In this document: positions 35,131-44,558 of the stretch, piece by piece
Numbering within the stretch: the first letter of the stretch is position 1
Layout: each line of letters opens with the position of its first letter
Source: Chitinophaga fulva
GTDB lineage: Bacteria; Bacteroidota; Bacteroidia; Chitinophagales; Chitinophagaceae
Direction: 5' to 3'
NCBI RefSeq assembly: GCF_012927205.1
Contig: NZ_JABBGC010000001.1
Coordinates: forward strand, 62,001-126,000
Length of the DNA stretch: 64,000 nucleotides
The notes under the pieces: model-generated
Databases searched by the model: none
Told to the model about the DNA's origin: nothing
What the model saw: the letters and a program-made list of their open reading frames with translations, nothing else
Made by a program: the position numbers and the translations under genes

Positions 35131-35511
35131 ATGGCTATACATATTACACCGGATAATAAACTGAAAAAACTGATCGTTGTTGGCGACCGTGTACTGATTA
35201 AGCCAACGACGCCGCATGACCGTACCAAAAGCGGATTATACCTGCCTCCCGGTGTGCAGTCGAAAGAAAAGGTACAAAAAGGATATGTGATCAAAACCGG
35301 TCCCGGTTACGCTATTCCCGTTCCCGTGGAAGACGAGGACTCCTGGAAACCGGAAGAGGATAAAGTCAAATATATCCCATTACAGGCCAAAGAAGGCGAC
35401 CTGGCCATCTTCCTGCTCAGTGGTTCCACCGAGATCGTATATGAAGACGAAACATACTTCATCGTGCCACAGGGAGCCGTCCTGATGCTGGAGAGAGAAG
35501 AAGACCTGTAA
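35131..35511 (+). CDS. GroES-like co-chaperone
   Basis: This 126-aa protein shows the Cpn10 pattern: VGDRVLIKPTTPHDRTKSGLYLPPG at the start, KVQKGYVIKTGPGYA and a C-terminal EDETYFIVPQGAVLMLERE strand. It is longer than the usual 95 residues because of an insert (VEDEDSWKPEEDKVKYI). No groEL is adjacent, so it is probably an accessory co-chaperone-like protein. A terminator follows. Confidence 0.85.
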   Translation: MAIHITPDNKLKKLIVVGDRVLIKPTTPHDRTKSGLYLPPGVQSKEKVQKGYVIKTGPGYAIPVPVEDEDSWKPEEDKVKYIPLQAKEGDLAIFLLSGSTEIVYEDETYFIVPQGAVLMLEREEDL

Positions 35512-35544
35512 ATCATTTAGGAATTTAGAGATTTTGATATTTAG

Positions 35545-35570
35545 ATCCCGCCCGCTGGGCGGGATTTTTT
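35545..35570 (+). terminator. Terminator after GroES-like gene
   Basis: ATCCCGCCC and GGGCGGGAT pair around GCT, followed by TTTTT. Confidence 0.9.
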
Positions 35571-35676
35571 ATTTATATTATCGGGAGATTATATTTCCTT
35601 TCGGGCGTGCAAACTGCCATCCAACGGCAGCGATTGCAACCGGTTTTTGTTATCTTCATAAAAAACAATTTACACC

Positions 35677-37227
35677 ATGGCCAATCAAGAAGCATTTCTG
35701 GAATCCATTAAGAACGGCTATACATTTAAAGGCGAGCATTTCAAATTAGGATGTGCTATGCTGGATGGTGAAGTGATCAGTGGAGCAGATGTATTCCTCC
35801 CCCTGAAAACCATGAACAGGCATGGTTTGATTGCCGGCGCCACCGGTACAGGTAAAACCAAGACCCTGCAGGTAATCGCCGAAGGCCTCAGCGATGCCAG
35901 CGTTCCCGTGTTACTGATGGACATCAAGGGCGACCTTAGCGGTATTGCAGCTGCCGGTACTGACAACCCAAAAATTCAGGAGCGGTACCAGAAAATCGGC
36001 GGCTCCTGGTCACCCGCCGCATATCCTTCCGAACTGCTGTCCCTCAGCAACGAGAAAGGTATCCGCTTACGCGCCACCACCAGCGAATTTGGTCCCATAC
36101 TACTCTCCAAAATACTGGAACTGAATGATACCCAGGCCGGCCTCGTAGCCATGTTGTTTAAATATTGTGACGATAATAAACTCCCGCTGCTGGACCTGAA
36201 AGACTTCAAAAAGGTACTGCAATTTGCCTCCGATGAAGGCAAAGCAGAACTGGAAAAAGACTATGGTAAAATATCCACCACTTCCACCGGCACTATCCTC
36301 CGCAAAGTGATAGAACTGGAACAACAGGGCGCTGATCTCTTCTTCGGAGAAAAATCCTTTGAAGTAGATGACCTGATGCGCATCAGCGACGATGGCCGCG
36401 GTGTAGTATCTATCCTGCGGGTGGCCGATATCCAGGACCGCCCCAAACTTTTCTCCACCTTCATGCTCAGCCTGCTGGCAGAACTCTATGCCACACTGCC
36501 TGAGGAAGGTGACCTAGACAAACCCAAACTGGTGATGTTCATCGACGAAGCGCACCTGATCTTCAACGAAGCCAGCGACGCGTTATTGAAACAGATAGAC
36601 ACCATCATCAAACTGATACGCTCCAAAGGCGTGGGTATTTTCTTCTGTACCCAAAATCCCATGGACATCCCGGCTTCTGTGCTTGGACAACTGGGCCTTA
36701 AAGTTCAGCACGCCCTGCGCGCCTTCACCGCCAACGACCGCAAAACCATCAAACAGACCGCCGAAAACTATCCGCTGTCTGACTTCTATAAAACTGATGA
36801 ACTGCTTACCCAGATTGGTATTGGTGAAGCGCTGATCACCTGTCTCAACGAAAAAGGTGTGCCTACGCCGCTGGCCGCCACCATGCTGGTATCGCCGCGT
36901 TCCCGTATGGACGTGCTCACCGATGCGGAAATAGACACCCTCGTCAACAATTCCAAAATGGTGAAGAAATATGCCGAAACCATCGACAACGAAAGCGCCT
37001 ACGAAATACTGACTGCCAAGTTGCAGGAAGCAGCTGAAAAAACAGCCACAGCCGCCAGTTCCGGCTCATCCGGCTCAGGTAAACAGAAAGAAGAGAAAAG
37101 CCTGCTCGAACAGGTAATGGGCAGCTCCGCCATGCGGCAGGCAGGCCGTACAGCCGCCAGCGTTATCACCCGCAGCCTGCTGGGCGCACTGGGCCTGGGC
37201 GGCAAAAGCAAGAAATCATTTTTTTAG
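35677..37227 (+). CDS. HerA/DUF853-type helicase-like ATPase (YjgR-like)
   Basis: This 516-aa P-loop ATPase has Walker A IAGATGTGKTKTLQ (about residue 55), Walker B LVMFIDEAHLIFNEAS (about 287) and the IFFCTQNPMDIP segment. The Ser/Gly linker and hydrophobic-basic tail (LGALGLGGKSKKSFF) are as in the YjgR family. Members belong to the HerA/FtsK superfamily; their role is uncertain, possibly DNA translocation or processing. It is monocistronic by context. Confidence 0.88.
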   Translation: MANQEAFLESIKNGYTFKGEHFKLGCAMLDGEVISGADVFLPLKTMNRHGLIAGATGTGKTKTLQVIAEGLSDASVPVLLMDIKGDLSGIAAAGTDNPKIQERYQKIGGSWSPAAYPSELLSLSNEKGIRLRATTSEFGPILLSKILELNDTQAGLVAMLFKYCDDNKLPLLDLKDFKKVLQFASDEGKAELEKDYGKISTTSTGTILRKVIELEQQGADLFFGEKSFEVDDLMRISDDGRGVVSILRVADIQDRPKLFSTFMLSLLAELYATLPEEGDLDKPKLVMFIDEAHLIFNEASDALLKQIDTIIKLIRSKGVGIFFCTQNPMDIPASVLGQLGLKVQHALRAFTANDRKTIKQTAENYPLSDFYKTDELLTQIGIGEALITCLNEKGVPTPLAATMLVSPRSRMDVLTDAEIDTLVNNSKMVKKYAETIDNESAYEILTAKLQEAAEKTATAASSGSSGSGKQKEEKSLLEQVMGSSAMRQAGRTAASVITRSLLGALGLGGKSKKSFF

Positions 37228-37346
37228 CAGGCACCACAACCGGTTACGATTGATGGCTAAAGGATTTGTGCAAAAAAACTGACCGTTTTTTTATACTTTA
37301 ATCCGGATAAATCTTAACCGGCGGCACGCCGATTTAAACGATAATT

Positions 37347-38393
37347 ATGAGTAAAGTGATCAAAACGGGCATCTGCTCCTTCGGCATGTCCGGACAAATT
37401 TTCCATGCGCCATTTATTTATGTGAACCCGGGCTTTGAATTTACCGCCGTGGTGGAACGCAGCAAGGACCTGGCCAGACAAAGATATCCTAACGTAAAAG
37501 TATATACGTCAGTTCCCGATATGCTGGCAGATAAAGAGCTGGAGCTGATCGTAGTAAATACCCCCAACTACACCCACTTTGAATATGTGAAAGCCGCGCT
37601 GGAAGCAGGTAAGAATGTGATCGTGGAAAAACCTTTCACCGTAACAACCGCTGAAGCGGAAGCACTCATCGCGCTGGCGAAAGAGAAAAAGCTGCTGCTT
37701 AGCGTGTACCACAACCGCCGCTACGACAGCGACTTCAAAATCGTGCGCAAAGTACTCAACGACGGTCTGCTGGGCGATGTCCTCGAAGCTGAAATCCACT
37801 ACGACCGCTTCAAGGAAGAACTGAGCTATAAAAAACATAAAGAAGTAGCCAATCCCGGCACCGGCAGCCTTTACGATCTCGGCTCCCACCTGATAGACCA
37901 GGCGTTGCAGCTGTTTGGCTTCCCTACATCCGTATGGGCAGATATCAGGATCATCCGCAAGGATTCCGTGGTAGACGACTACTTTGAGCTGGTGCTTTTC
38001 TATGACACCCTGCGTGTACGCCTGAAATGCAGCTATCTCATCAGGGAAGCACTGCCTTCCTATCAGATCCATGGCCGCATCGGCTCCTTCATCAAAACAA
38101 AATCCGACATACAGGAAGCACAACTGCAAAGAGGCCTGCTGCCCAACAGCCCGGACTGGGGCGCGGAAGCGCCGCATGAATGGGGACTGCTGCACACCAC
38201 CATCGACGGGAAAACGGTAAAACAATACCTCCCCGGCACCAGCGGCAACTACATGGACTACTATCAGGGTATCTACGAAGCCATTGCTAACAATGCCCCT
38301 AACCCGGTAGATCCGAAAGATGCCGAAAATGTGATCAGAATTATTGAAGCTGCCTTCCAGAGCAGTAAAGAAGGCCGTGTAATTTCATTGTAA
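37347..38393 (+). CDS. Gfo/Idh/MocA-family oxidoreductase
   Basis: This 348-aa NAD(P)-dependent dehydrogenase has an N-terminal Rossmann domain (KTGICSFGMSGQIFHAPFI), the conserved EKPF motif in NVIVEKPFTVTT (about residue 95) and the C-terminal alpha/beta domain with DLGSHLIDQALQLFG containing the catalytic His. The substrate, probably a sugar or cyclitol, is not defined. It is convergent with recQ, with an inverted repeat between them. Confidence 0.92.
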   Translation: MSKVIKTGICSFGMSGQIFHAPFIYVNPGFEFTAVVERSKDLARQRYPNVKVYTSVPDMLADKELELIVVNTPNYTHFEYVKAALEAGKNVIVEKPFTVTTAEAEALIALAKEKKLLLSVYHNRRYDSDFKIVRKVLNDGLLGDVLEAEIHYDRFKEELSYKKHKEVANPGTGSLYDLGSHLIDQALQLFGFPTSVWADIRIIRKDSVVDDYFELVLFYDTLRVRLKCSYLIREALPSYQIHGRIGSFIKTKSDIQEAQLQRGLLPNSPDWGAEAPHEWGLLHTTIDGKTVKQYLPGTSGNYMDYYQGIYEAIANNAPNPVDPKDAENVIRIIEAAFQSSKEGRVISL

Positions 38394-38401
38394 TATTTCG
38401 T

Positions 38402-38464
38402 CATTTGGTTATTTGATTATTAAAGTATGCTCAGACAGTCTTTCAATAATCAAATAACCAAATG
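38402..38464. repeat. Perfect 20-bp inverted repeat between convergent genes
   Basis: CATTTGGTTATTTGATTATT (38402-38421) is repeated exactly as its reverse complement at 38445-38464, around a 23-nt loop. A related but looser pair occurs at 63327-63480. The arms are AT-rich with no GC core, so it is not a classical terminator; it resembles a dispersed intergenic element. Confidence 0.8.
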
Positions 38465-38473
38465 CTTAAATGA

Positions 38474-40402
38474 CTAAATGCAAAGTTTCCCTTCCTCATC
38501 ACGGCGTAGCAGCCCTTCTTCATTCATAAACTGCAATACCGCCATCAGATCGCTTCTGCGGATATCAGGTAACTGCTGATGCAGTTCCGCAAACAGCAGG
38601 GGTTTATCTTTCAATATCACAGTAACGTTGTCAGATATACGTTTAAACGATGCAGCATCCGGCGGGGATGATTTTTTCTTCAGGCATACATCACAGATAC
38701 CACAAGGTTCCGCGTCCTTCTCTCCAAAATAAGCCACCAGCTGCTGCGTGCGGCAGGTATCACTGTGACGGGCATACGCAAACATAGCCGCGAGCCGGTC
38801 AGCATATACCTTTTTACGCACTTCTACCCGCGCCATATTGATACGCAGGTTGGACGCCGATACCCTTTCCTGTAAAAAGCAGAGCTGTGGCTCATCACGC
38901 CGGGCGTGATAATGGATGATGCCGTATTGATGCAGCTGTTGCAACAAAGCAGCGATATCATCGTCCTCCATGTACATAATCCTGCCTATCTGTCTTTCGT
39001 ATATCGGCACGGAGTGATCAAAAATACCTTCATAGGTACGCAGCAACACCTTGATGATCTCTTCCAGTGCGGGATACGCGTTTTCAAAAGCGTACAGGGA
39101 TTCTTTATTGGTCACAAATTCCGCCCGTGAAGGTAGGAACACACTTTCACTCAGTTGCAGCACCTCTTCCTGTTCCAGCAGTTTGACAGCGCTGTATACC
39201 ATCGTGAGGTTCAGCTGGAATGTGCGGGCAAAATCGTTGATATCGAAATCAAAATATACGCCTTCCGCGCTGCCTACCGGCACCTGTAAATAGTTCACCA
39301 CGCATTGGTACACTTCCCGCACCTGTTCCAGCGTAGGGAACTGCAATGCAATACGGTCATGCATTTCCGCCAGTTCTTCTTCGTTGTACAGCAGTACAGC
39401 ATATGCCTTTTGTTCATCCCTGCCTGCGCGGCCGGCTTCCTGGTAGTAAGCTTCCAGGCCATCGGGCATATCGTAGTGCACCACAATACGCACATCCGGT
39501 TTGTCGATGCCCATGCCGAAAGCATTGGTACAGACCATCACCCTGTTTTCGTTATTGATCCAGGCTTCCTGCCGGACGGTTCTTTCAGCCTGTGGCAGGC
39601 CGGCGTGGTAATAACTGGCAGATATGCCCTGCAGTTGCAGCAGGTCGGCTATTTCTTTGGTCCGCTTGCGGTTGCGGCAATACACGATACCGCAGCCTGG
39701 CACACGGTCCAGTATATGTTTTACTTTATCGATTTTAGTGGCTTCTTCCAGCACACTATAAGAGAGATTAGCGCGGGTAAAGCTTTTGGTAAACACTTTA
39801 GCGTCCTTCATCAGGAGCTTGTCACAGATGTCTGTCTGCACTTTGGGTGTGGCAGATGCTGTAAGCGCCAGTACCGGCGCCTCCGGGAAGTAGCTCCGGA
39901 TATCCGCTATTTTCAGATAGGCAGGACGAAAATCGTATCCCCACTGGGAAATACAATGCGCTTCATCCACCGCAATCAGGTTCACCGGCAGGCCGTCGCA
40001 GTAGGTTTGAAACAGTTTGCTTTGCAGCCGTTCAGGAGACACGTACAGGAATTTGCATCCGCCCCTGCGGGCCGCTTCCAGCACACGTTCCACGTCTTTA
40101 TACAACATCCCGGAATAGATGGAATACGCCGTGATGCCTTTCTTTTTGAGGTTGGCCACCTGGTCTTTCATCAGCGCAATCAACGGTGTGATCACGAGGC
40201 ACAGCCCCGGTTTGATCATAGCGGGCACCTGAAAACAGATGGACTTGCCGCCGCCGGTAGGCAGCAGCGCCAGTGTGTCCTGACCTGCCAGGATACTGTT
40301 GATAATATCTTCCTGTAATGTGCGGAACTGGTTATGACCCCAGTATTGCTGCAATATGGCTACGGGTGTACTCAAATTATTCGCTGAATAGTGTGCCCGC
40401 AA
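38474..40402 (-). CDS. recQ: ATP-dependent DNA helicase RecQ
   Basis: RecQ is a 3'-5' helicase of recombination and replication repair. The 642 aa show motif I GGGKSICFQVP, DEAH in VDEAHCISQWGYDFRPAY, motif VI QEAGRAGRDEQ, and the RecQ zinc-binding cysteines (CRTQQLVAYFGEKDAEPCGICDVC region). The C-terminal part after the winged helix is short and lacks a clear HRDC domain. Only TTG start codons are available near the N-terminus (40402 or 40375; the second gives MSTPVAILQQYWG). It lies 8 nt downstream of the copper ATPase gene. Confidence 0.93.
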   Translation of the reverse strand: MRAHYSANNLSTPVAILQQYWGHNQFRTLQEDIINSILAGQDTLALLPTGGGKSICFQVPAMIKPGLCLVITPLIALMKDQVANLKKKGITAYSIYSGMLYKDVERVLEAARRGGCKFLYVSPERLQSKLFQTYCDGLPVNLIAVDEAHCISQWGYDFRPAYLKIADIRSYFPEAPVLALTASATPKVQTDICDKLLMKDAKVFTKSFTRANLSYSVLEEATKIDKVKHILDRVPGCGIVYCRNRKRTKEIADLLQLQGISASYYHAGLPQAERTVRQEAWINNENRVMVCTNAFGMGIDKPDVRIVVHYDMPDGLEAYYQEAGRAGRDEQKAYAVLLYNEEELAEMHDRIALQFPTLEQVREVYQCVVNYLQVPVGSAEGVYFDFDINDFARTFQLNLTMVYSAVKLLEQEEVLQLSESVFLPSRAEFVTNKESLYAFENAYPALEEIIKVLLRTYEGIFDHSVPIYERQIGRIMYMEDDDIAALLQQLHQYGIIHYHARRDEPQLCFLQERVSASNLRINMARVEVRKKVYADRLAAMFAYARHSDTCRTQQLVAYFGEKDAEPCGICDVCLKKKSSPPDAASFKRISDNVTVILKDKPLLFAELHQQLPDIRRSDLMAVLQFMNEEGLLRRDEEGKLCI

Positions 40403-40410
40403 TTTACTAT

Positions 40411-42519
40411 TTAGGACGCACTTACCACCCGTTTATACCGCAACCGGACGGAATTGATGGCCAGCACCACATCGGAGAAGCCCATCACACCGGCTGCCAA
40501 AATAGGATTGAGCCATCCAAGAGCGGCCACCGGAATGGCTACCACATTGTAAATAAAGGCCCAGAAAAGGTTTTGTTTGATGGTAAGGTAAGTATGTTTT
40601 CCCAGTCCCAGCGCCAGCGGCAGCGAGCCAAGGTTATTGTTGAGCAGTATTACATTAGCGCTCTGCATGGCCACCTGCGTGGCATCGCTGAGGGAGATGC
40701 CGATCGTGGCTTTGGAAAGTGCCGGAGCATCGTTGATACCATCACCTACCATGGCAGTAGGCGCTTGCTGCATGAAGCGGTCGATCTGTTCGAGCTTTTG
40801 CTGCGGCGACTGTTCTGCATATACCTCCGTGATACCCAGCGCTGCGGCCAGTTCCCGGCATTTGCGGGCAGTGTCGCCACTGAGCAGCACTGGCTGAATA
40901 CCAGAAGCTTTCAGTTGCTGAATCACAGTAGCTGCTTCGGGTCGTATTTCATCTGCAAAATCGAGCCAGCCCATGAGCGCGCCGTTGCGTACCAGGTAAA
41001 GATTGTGGCTATCATCACCTGTAAGCCCGGCTGCCATACGGAAAGAGCCGAGCTCCCATTCGTTGCCTTCTTTGTCTTTAGCCCGCATGCCCAATCCTTT
41101 ATGTTCGCGCACCTGCTGCAATGGCACTTCTCCGGCCGGTTTCCACATAGCGGCCACTGAACGGGCAATCGGATGGGAAGAATATTTCTCCAGGCTGTAA
41201 ACGATCTGACGGAAAACTGTGTCTTCCATCGTAGTATGATAATGACGAAGGGTCAGTTTACCTGTGGTGAGTGTCCCTGTTTTATCGAATACGACCCGTT
41301 TGATGTCTTTAAAGAGCTCTAATGTATGCCCTCCTTTGATCAGGATACCGTTGCGGGCGGCGCGTCCCAGTCCTACCATGACAGCTGCCGGCGTGGCCAG
41401 CCCCATCGCACAGGGACAGGCGATCACCAGGACGGCTATACTGCGCATCATAGCCGTACCGAAAGTAGTGTGGCCGATAAAATACCATCCCAGGAAAGTA
41501 ACTATGGCGATGCTCAGTACCAGCGGAACGAAGATGGCGCTGATACGGTCGGCCAGCCGCTGCATAGGTGGCTTATCGCTCTGGGCCTGTTTTACCAGTT
41601 CAATGATATAAGACAGCACGGTGTCCTTACCGGTAGCGGTGATGTATACTTTGATACTGCCATCTTCCAGGATGGTGCCGCCAATGACTTTGTCTTTTTC
41701 TTTTTTGTTGACAGGGTCACTTTCGCCGGTGATCATGGATTCATTGATATGCCCGCTGCCCCAATAGATAGTACCGTCCATCGGTATTTTGTCACCCGTG
41801 TTGACCAGCACACAGTCCCCGGGACGGAGCGTCCGGTTATCCACTTCGTGAATATGTTCGTGTCCATGGTCGGTATTGATCAGGCGGGCCATTGTAACCT
41901 GCATGCGGGCCAGTTCTGTGATGGCGGTGGTGGTTTGTTTTACAGACTTTTCCTCCAGCAGGTTGCCCAGGAATACGAGGGTGATAATGGCCGCCGTAGT
42001 CTCGAAGAACAGGTAATCTGGGTTGCCGTTCACCAGGGCGCCGATAACGCTGTAAATGAAAGCAGCCGAAGCGCCCAGGGTCACCAGCACGTCCATATTG
42101 GCCATGCGGTTCATGAGGGAGCGGACAGCACTCTTACCAAAATGCCACAGTCCGGTGATAAATACCGGCAGTGTAAGCCAAAACTGCGTCCATGGGTTGT
42201 GCAGCCAGTGCCAGTCGACCCACATGTGCAGCAGCAGTGGCAGGGTAAATATTAAGCAAAAGAAAAATTTAAAGTTCAGGGTTTGGTAAACCGGTACTTT
42301 AGCCGATGCCTGGTCGGGCAATACCACGCGGAAACCGAGGTCGTTGATACCGTTCAGCACTTCCGCCGAATCAGCGCCAGCGGGGGCGATGAAACTCACC
42401 TCTTCCGTAGCAAAGCTGACATTGATATTTTCCATGCCCTTTTTCTCGAGGTATCGGGACACGCTGAGCGCACAATTGGTGCAGTGCATGCCTTCCACCT
42501 TGCAACTTACTGATGTCAT
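40411..42519 (-). CDS. copA: Copper-translocating P-type ATPase (CopA type)
   Basis: This 702-aa heavy-metal pump exports Cu(I). It has an N-terminal HMA domain with GMHCTNCA, eight predicted membrane helices, the TGES-type actuator motif (MITGESDPV), CPC in VIACPCAMGLATP, the phosphorylation site FDKTGTLTTG and GDGINDAPALSKA. The metal site CPC and a single HMA domain fit Cu+ rather than Zn/Cd pumps. A -7-like box TAATTTTG precedes it on the minus strand. It lies divergent from tsaE and upstream of recQ. Confidence 0.92.
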   Translation of the reverse strand: MTSVSCKVEGMHCTNCALSVSRYLEKKGMENINVSFATEEVSFIAPAGADSAEVLNGINDLGFRVVLPDQASAKVPVYQTLNFKFFFCLIFTLPLLLHMWVDWHWLHNPWTQFWLTLPVFITGLWHFGKSAVRSLMNRMANMDVLVTLGASAAFIYSVIGALVNGNPDYLFFETTAAIITLVFLGNLLEEKSVKQTTTAITELARMQVTMARLINTDHGHEHIHEVDNRTLRPGDCVLVNTGDKIPMDGTIYWGSGHINESMITGESDPVNKKEKDKVIGGTILEDGSIKVYITATGKDTVLSYIIELVKQAQSDKPPMQRLADRISAIFVPLVLSIAIVTFLGWYFIGHTTFGTAMMRSIAVLVIACPCAMGLATPAAVMVGLGRAARNGILIKGGHTLELFKDIKRVVFDKTGTLTTGKLTLRHYHTTMEDTVFRQIVYSLEKYSSHPIARSVAAMWKPAGEVPLQQVREHKGLGMRAKDKEGNEWELGSFRMAAGLTGDDSHNLYLVRNGALMGWLDFADEIRPEAATVIQQLKASGIQPVLLSGDTARKCRELAAALGITEVYAEQSPQQKLEQIDRFMQQAPTAMVGDGINDAPALSKATIGISLSDATQVAMQSANVILLNNNLGSLPLALGLGKHTYLTIKQNLFWAFIYNVVAIPVAALGWLNPILAAGVMGFSDVVLAINSVRLRYKRVVSAS

Positions 42520-42541
42520 GGTGTTTCCTTTTTTCCGGCTA

Positions 42542-42549
42542 CAAAATTA
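42542..42549 (-). promoter_or_regulatory. -7 box TAATTTTG for the copper ATPase gene
   Basis: Read on the minus strand, TAATTTTG lies 22 nt before the ATPase ATG and matches TAnnTTTG. Confidence 0.5.
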
Positions 42550-42639
42550 CCCCATGACGCGCTAAGCCGGTCAAATATTAATGCAACAGCGTATAGATTT
42601 AACATATCCCTGCAGCCTCCAAAAACAGCCATAAATCGC

Positions 42640-42647
42640 TACATTTG
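42640..42647 (+). promoter_or_regulatory. -7 box TACATTTG abutting tsaE
   Basis: TACATTTG lies only 3 nt before the tsaE ATG at 42651. Transcription from this box would begin at or just inside the start codon, implying a leaderless transcript, unless another promoter is used. Confidence 0.45.
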
Positions 42648-42650
42648 CCT

Positions 42651-43088
42651 ATGCAATGGACATTTACGCTGGAACAGCTGCCGGACGTAGCCGGTGCTTT
42701 CTGGAATTATTTTGGCGATAAGCAGGTATTTACGCTCAATGGGCCCATGGGTGCCGGTAAAACCACGATGATCAAAGCTTTATGTGCGGCCAAAGGCGTA
42801 GCCGACGCCACCGCCAGCCCTACTTTTTCCATTATCAATGAATACGGTTACCTGGACCCACAGGGGAAACCACGCCGTATCTATCATTTGGACCTCTACC
42901 GGCTGAAAGACGAAAATGACGCCATCAGTGCCGGTGTGGAAGACACGCTCTACCAGGACGCCATCAGTTTTGTGGAATGGCCCGACGTGATAGCCCCCCT
43001 CCTACCACCGGATACCATCCACCTTCAGCTGGAGGTGCTGCCGGACCAAAAAAGGGTACTGCGCGAAATCTCCGCATCTGACAAATAG
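42651..43088 (+). CDS. tsaE: tRNA threonylcarbamoyladenosine biosynthesis ATPase TsaE
   Basis: TsaE is the small ATPase of the TsaBDE complex that makes t6A in tRNAs. It has 145 aa from ATG 42651; an upstream TTG at 42645 is inside the promoter-like box. The P-loop NGPMGAGKTTMIK (about residue 30) and the HLDLYRLKDENDA segment (about 80) are typical. It is followed by the alanine dehydrogenase gene 40 nt downstream. Confidence 0.93.
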   Translation: MQWTFTLEQLPDVAGAFWNYFGDKQVFTLNGPMGAGKTTMIKALCAAKGVADATASPTFSIINEYGYLDPQGKPRRIYHLDLYRLKDENDAISAGVEDTLYQDAISFVEWPDVIAPLLPPDTIHLQLEVLPDQKRVLREISASDK

Positions 43089-43128
43089 TGTATCTTTACA
43101 AATACAGAAAAACAATATTGACCGTTTT

Positions 43129-44346
43129 ATGGAGCAAAGGCAAAAACCTGTAGTGAGTGCTGGCTTTACTTATTCACCACTGGAAGAAACGCTGGATATC
43201 CCACAAAAAAATTCCCGTTTATTCATCGGTATACCCAAAGAAACATCCTTCCAGGAAAACCGTATTGCCCTGACGCCTGACGCGGTAAGCATCCTGGCTG
43301 CACACGGACATCATATCGTGGTGGAACATAAAGCCGGCGACGGTTCCCACTATTATGACACCGACTACTCAGAAGCCGGCGCTGAAATCGTTTACGATAA
43401 AAAGGAAGTCTTTAAGGCAGAGATCATCGTTAAATCAGCGCCGCTGAACGATGAGGAAATAGAGCTGTTACATCCCCACCAGATTGTTATCTCCCCCATC
43501 CATCTGGCCGCGCTGAAAGCGCCACAGGTACAGAAGATGATGGACAAACGCATCACCCTGTTGTCTTTTGAAAATCTGAAAGATGACGCCGGCACCTACC
43601 CCATCGTAAGGGCGATGAGTGAAATTGCCGGTGGCGCCGTGATGCTCATTGCCGGTCAATACCTGAGCAATGGCAACAAAGGCAAGGGTATCCTTCTGGG
43701 CGGCATTACCGGTATCCCACCCACCAAAGTGGTGATCATCGGCGCAGGCATTGTAGGTGAATTCGCTGCCCGTACCGCGATGGCACTGGGCGCTTCCGTA
43801 AAAGTATTCGACAACAATATTTACAAGCTGAAAAGGCTGCAAAACAATATCGGGGTACGGGTATTTACCTCCGTTATACAGCCTAAAGTGCTAGCCGAAC
43901 AACTCCGCAATGCTGATGTAGCGGTAGGCGCCCTCTCCTCCCAGAGCGGCCGTACGCCTATTGTGGTGACCGAAGCGATGGTGAGCAATATGAAGGCCGG
44001 CTCTGTGATTGTAGATGTGAGCATAGACCGCGGCGGCTGTTTTGAAACTTCAGAAATCACCAGCCACGAAAACCCGGTCTTCAAAAAATACGACGTGGTA
44101 CACTATTGTGTTCCGAATATCCCCTCCGGCTTTGCCCGCACCGCCTCTGAAGCGATCAGCAACGTGCTGATGCCCCTGCTGGTGGAAGCAGCCGATGACG
44201 GCGGCTTTGAAAACCTGGTGTGGATCAAGCGCGGCGTAAGAAACGGGATCTACCTGTACAAAGGCGCCCTTACCAATTACCACCTCAGCGAAAAATTCAA
44301 GCTTAAATACACTGACCTGGAGCTGCTGTTGGCAGTCAAAGGGTAA
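43129..44346 (+). CDS. ald: Alanine dehydrogenase
   Basis: This enzyme performs NAD-linked reversible deamination of alanine to pyruvate. Its 405 aa are longer than the usual 370 owing to an N-terminal extension of about 35 residues before IGIPKETSFQENRIALTP. The Rossmann motif VVIIGAGIVGEFAARTA (about 204) and the catalytic His near VHYCVPNIPSGFARTAS are present. The stop codon TAA lies at the first base of the nested palindrome at 44344. Confidence 0.92.
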   Translation: MEQRQKPVVSAGFTYSPLEETLDIPQKNSRLFIGIPKETSFQENRIALTPDAVSILAAHGHHIVVEHKAGDGSHYYDTDYSEAGAEIVYDKKEVFKAEIIVKSAPLNDEEIELLHPHQIVISPIHLAALKAPQVQKMMDKRITLLSFENLKDDAGTYPIVRAMSEIAGGAVMLIAGQYLSNGNKGKGILLGGITGIPPTKVVIIGAGIVGEFAARTAMALGASVKVFDNNIYKLKRLQNNIGVRVFTSVIQPKVLAEQLRNADVAVGALSSQSGRTPIVVTEAMVSNMKAGSVIVDVSIDRGGCFETSEITSHENPVFKKYDVVHYCVPNIPSGFARTASEAISNVLMPLLVEAADDGGFENLVWIKRGVRNGIYLYKGALTNYHLSEKFKLKYTDLELLLAVKG

Positions 44347-44550
44347 CTGTGATGACCATGATTATTGCTGATTCTCCTGATTCAGGGAGATTGATGCGGA
44401 GAGTTGGACGAAGATAAAAGCGAATCGCCGATGATGTTATATCATCGGCGATTCGCTTTATAAAGTCAGTACTTTTTGATCTTCGGGCCGATCTTCGTTC
44501 AGATCTTCGCTAATCAGGAGAATCAGCAATAATCATGGCCATCACAGTTA
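44344..44550. repeat. Nested palindromic element, copy A
   Basis: The outer arms 44344-44382 and 44512-44550 are reverse complements over 39 nt with one mismatch. Inside is a perfect 19-bp hairpin (44417-44435 with 44441-44459, loop GTTAT). The first three bases are the ald stop codon, and the element lies between converging genes ald and uppP. Copy B (58654-58849) shares the outer core. A short 11-nt tandem repeat (CATCACAGTTA) follows at 44540-44561 and includes the uppP stop. Confidence 0.9.
44417..44459. terminator. Central hairpin of copy A, likely bidirectional terminator
   Basis: AAAGCGAATCGCCGATGAT pairs exactly with ATCATCGGCGATTCGCTTT. Its A-tract and T-tract sides could end ald and uppP transcripts. 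Confidence 0.75.
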
Positions 44551-44558
44551 CATCACAG

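Noticed and set aside
39305..40318. 337-aa plus-strand ORF
   Set aside because: It is antisense to recQ with no motif.
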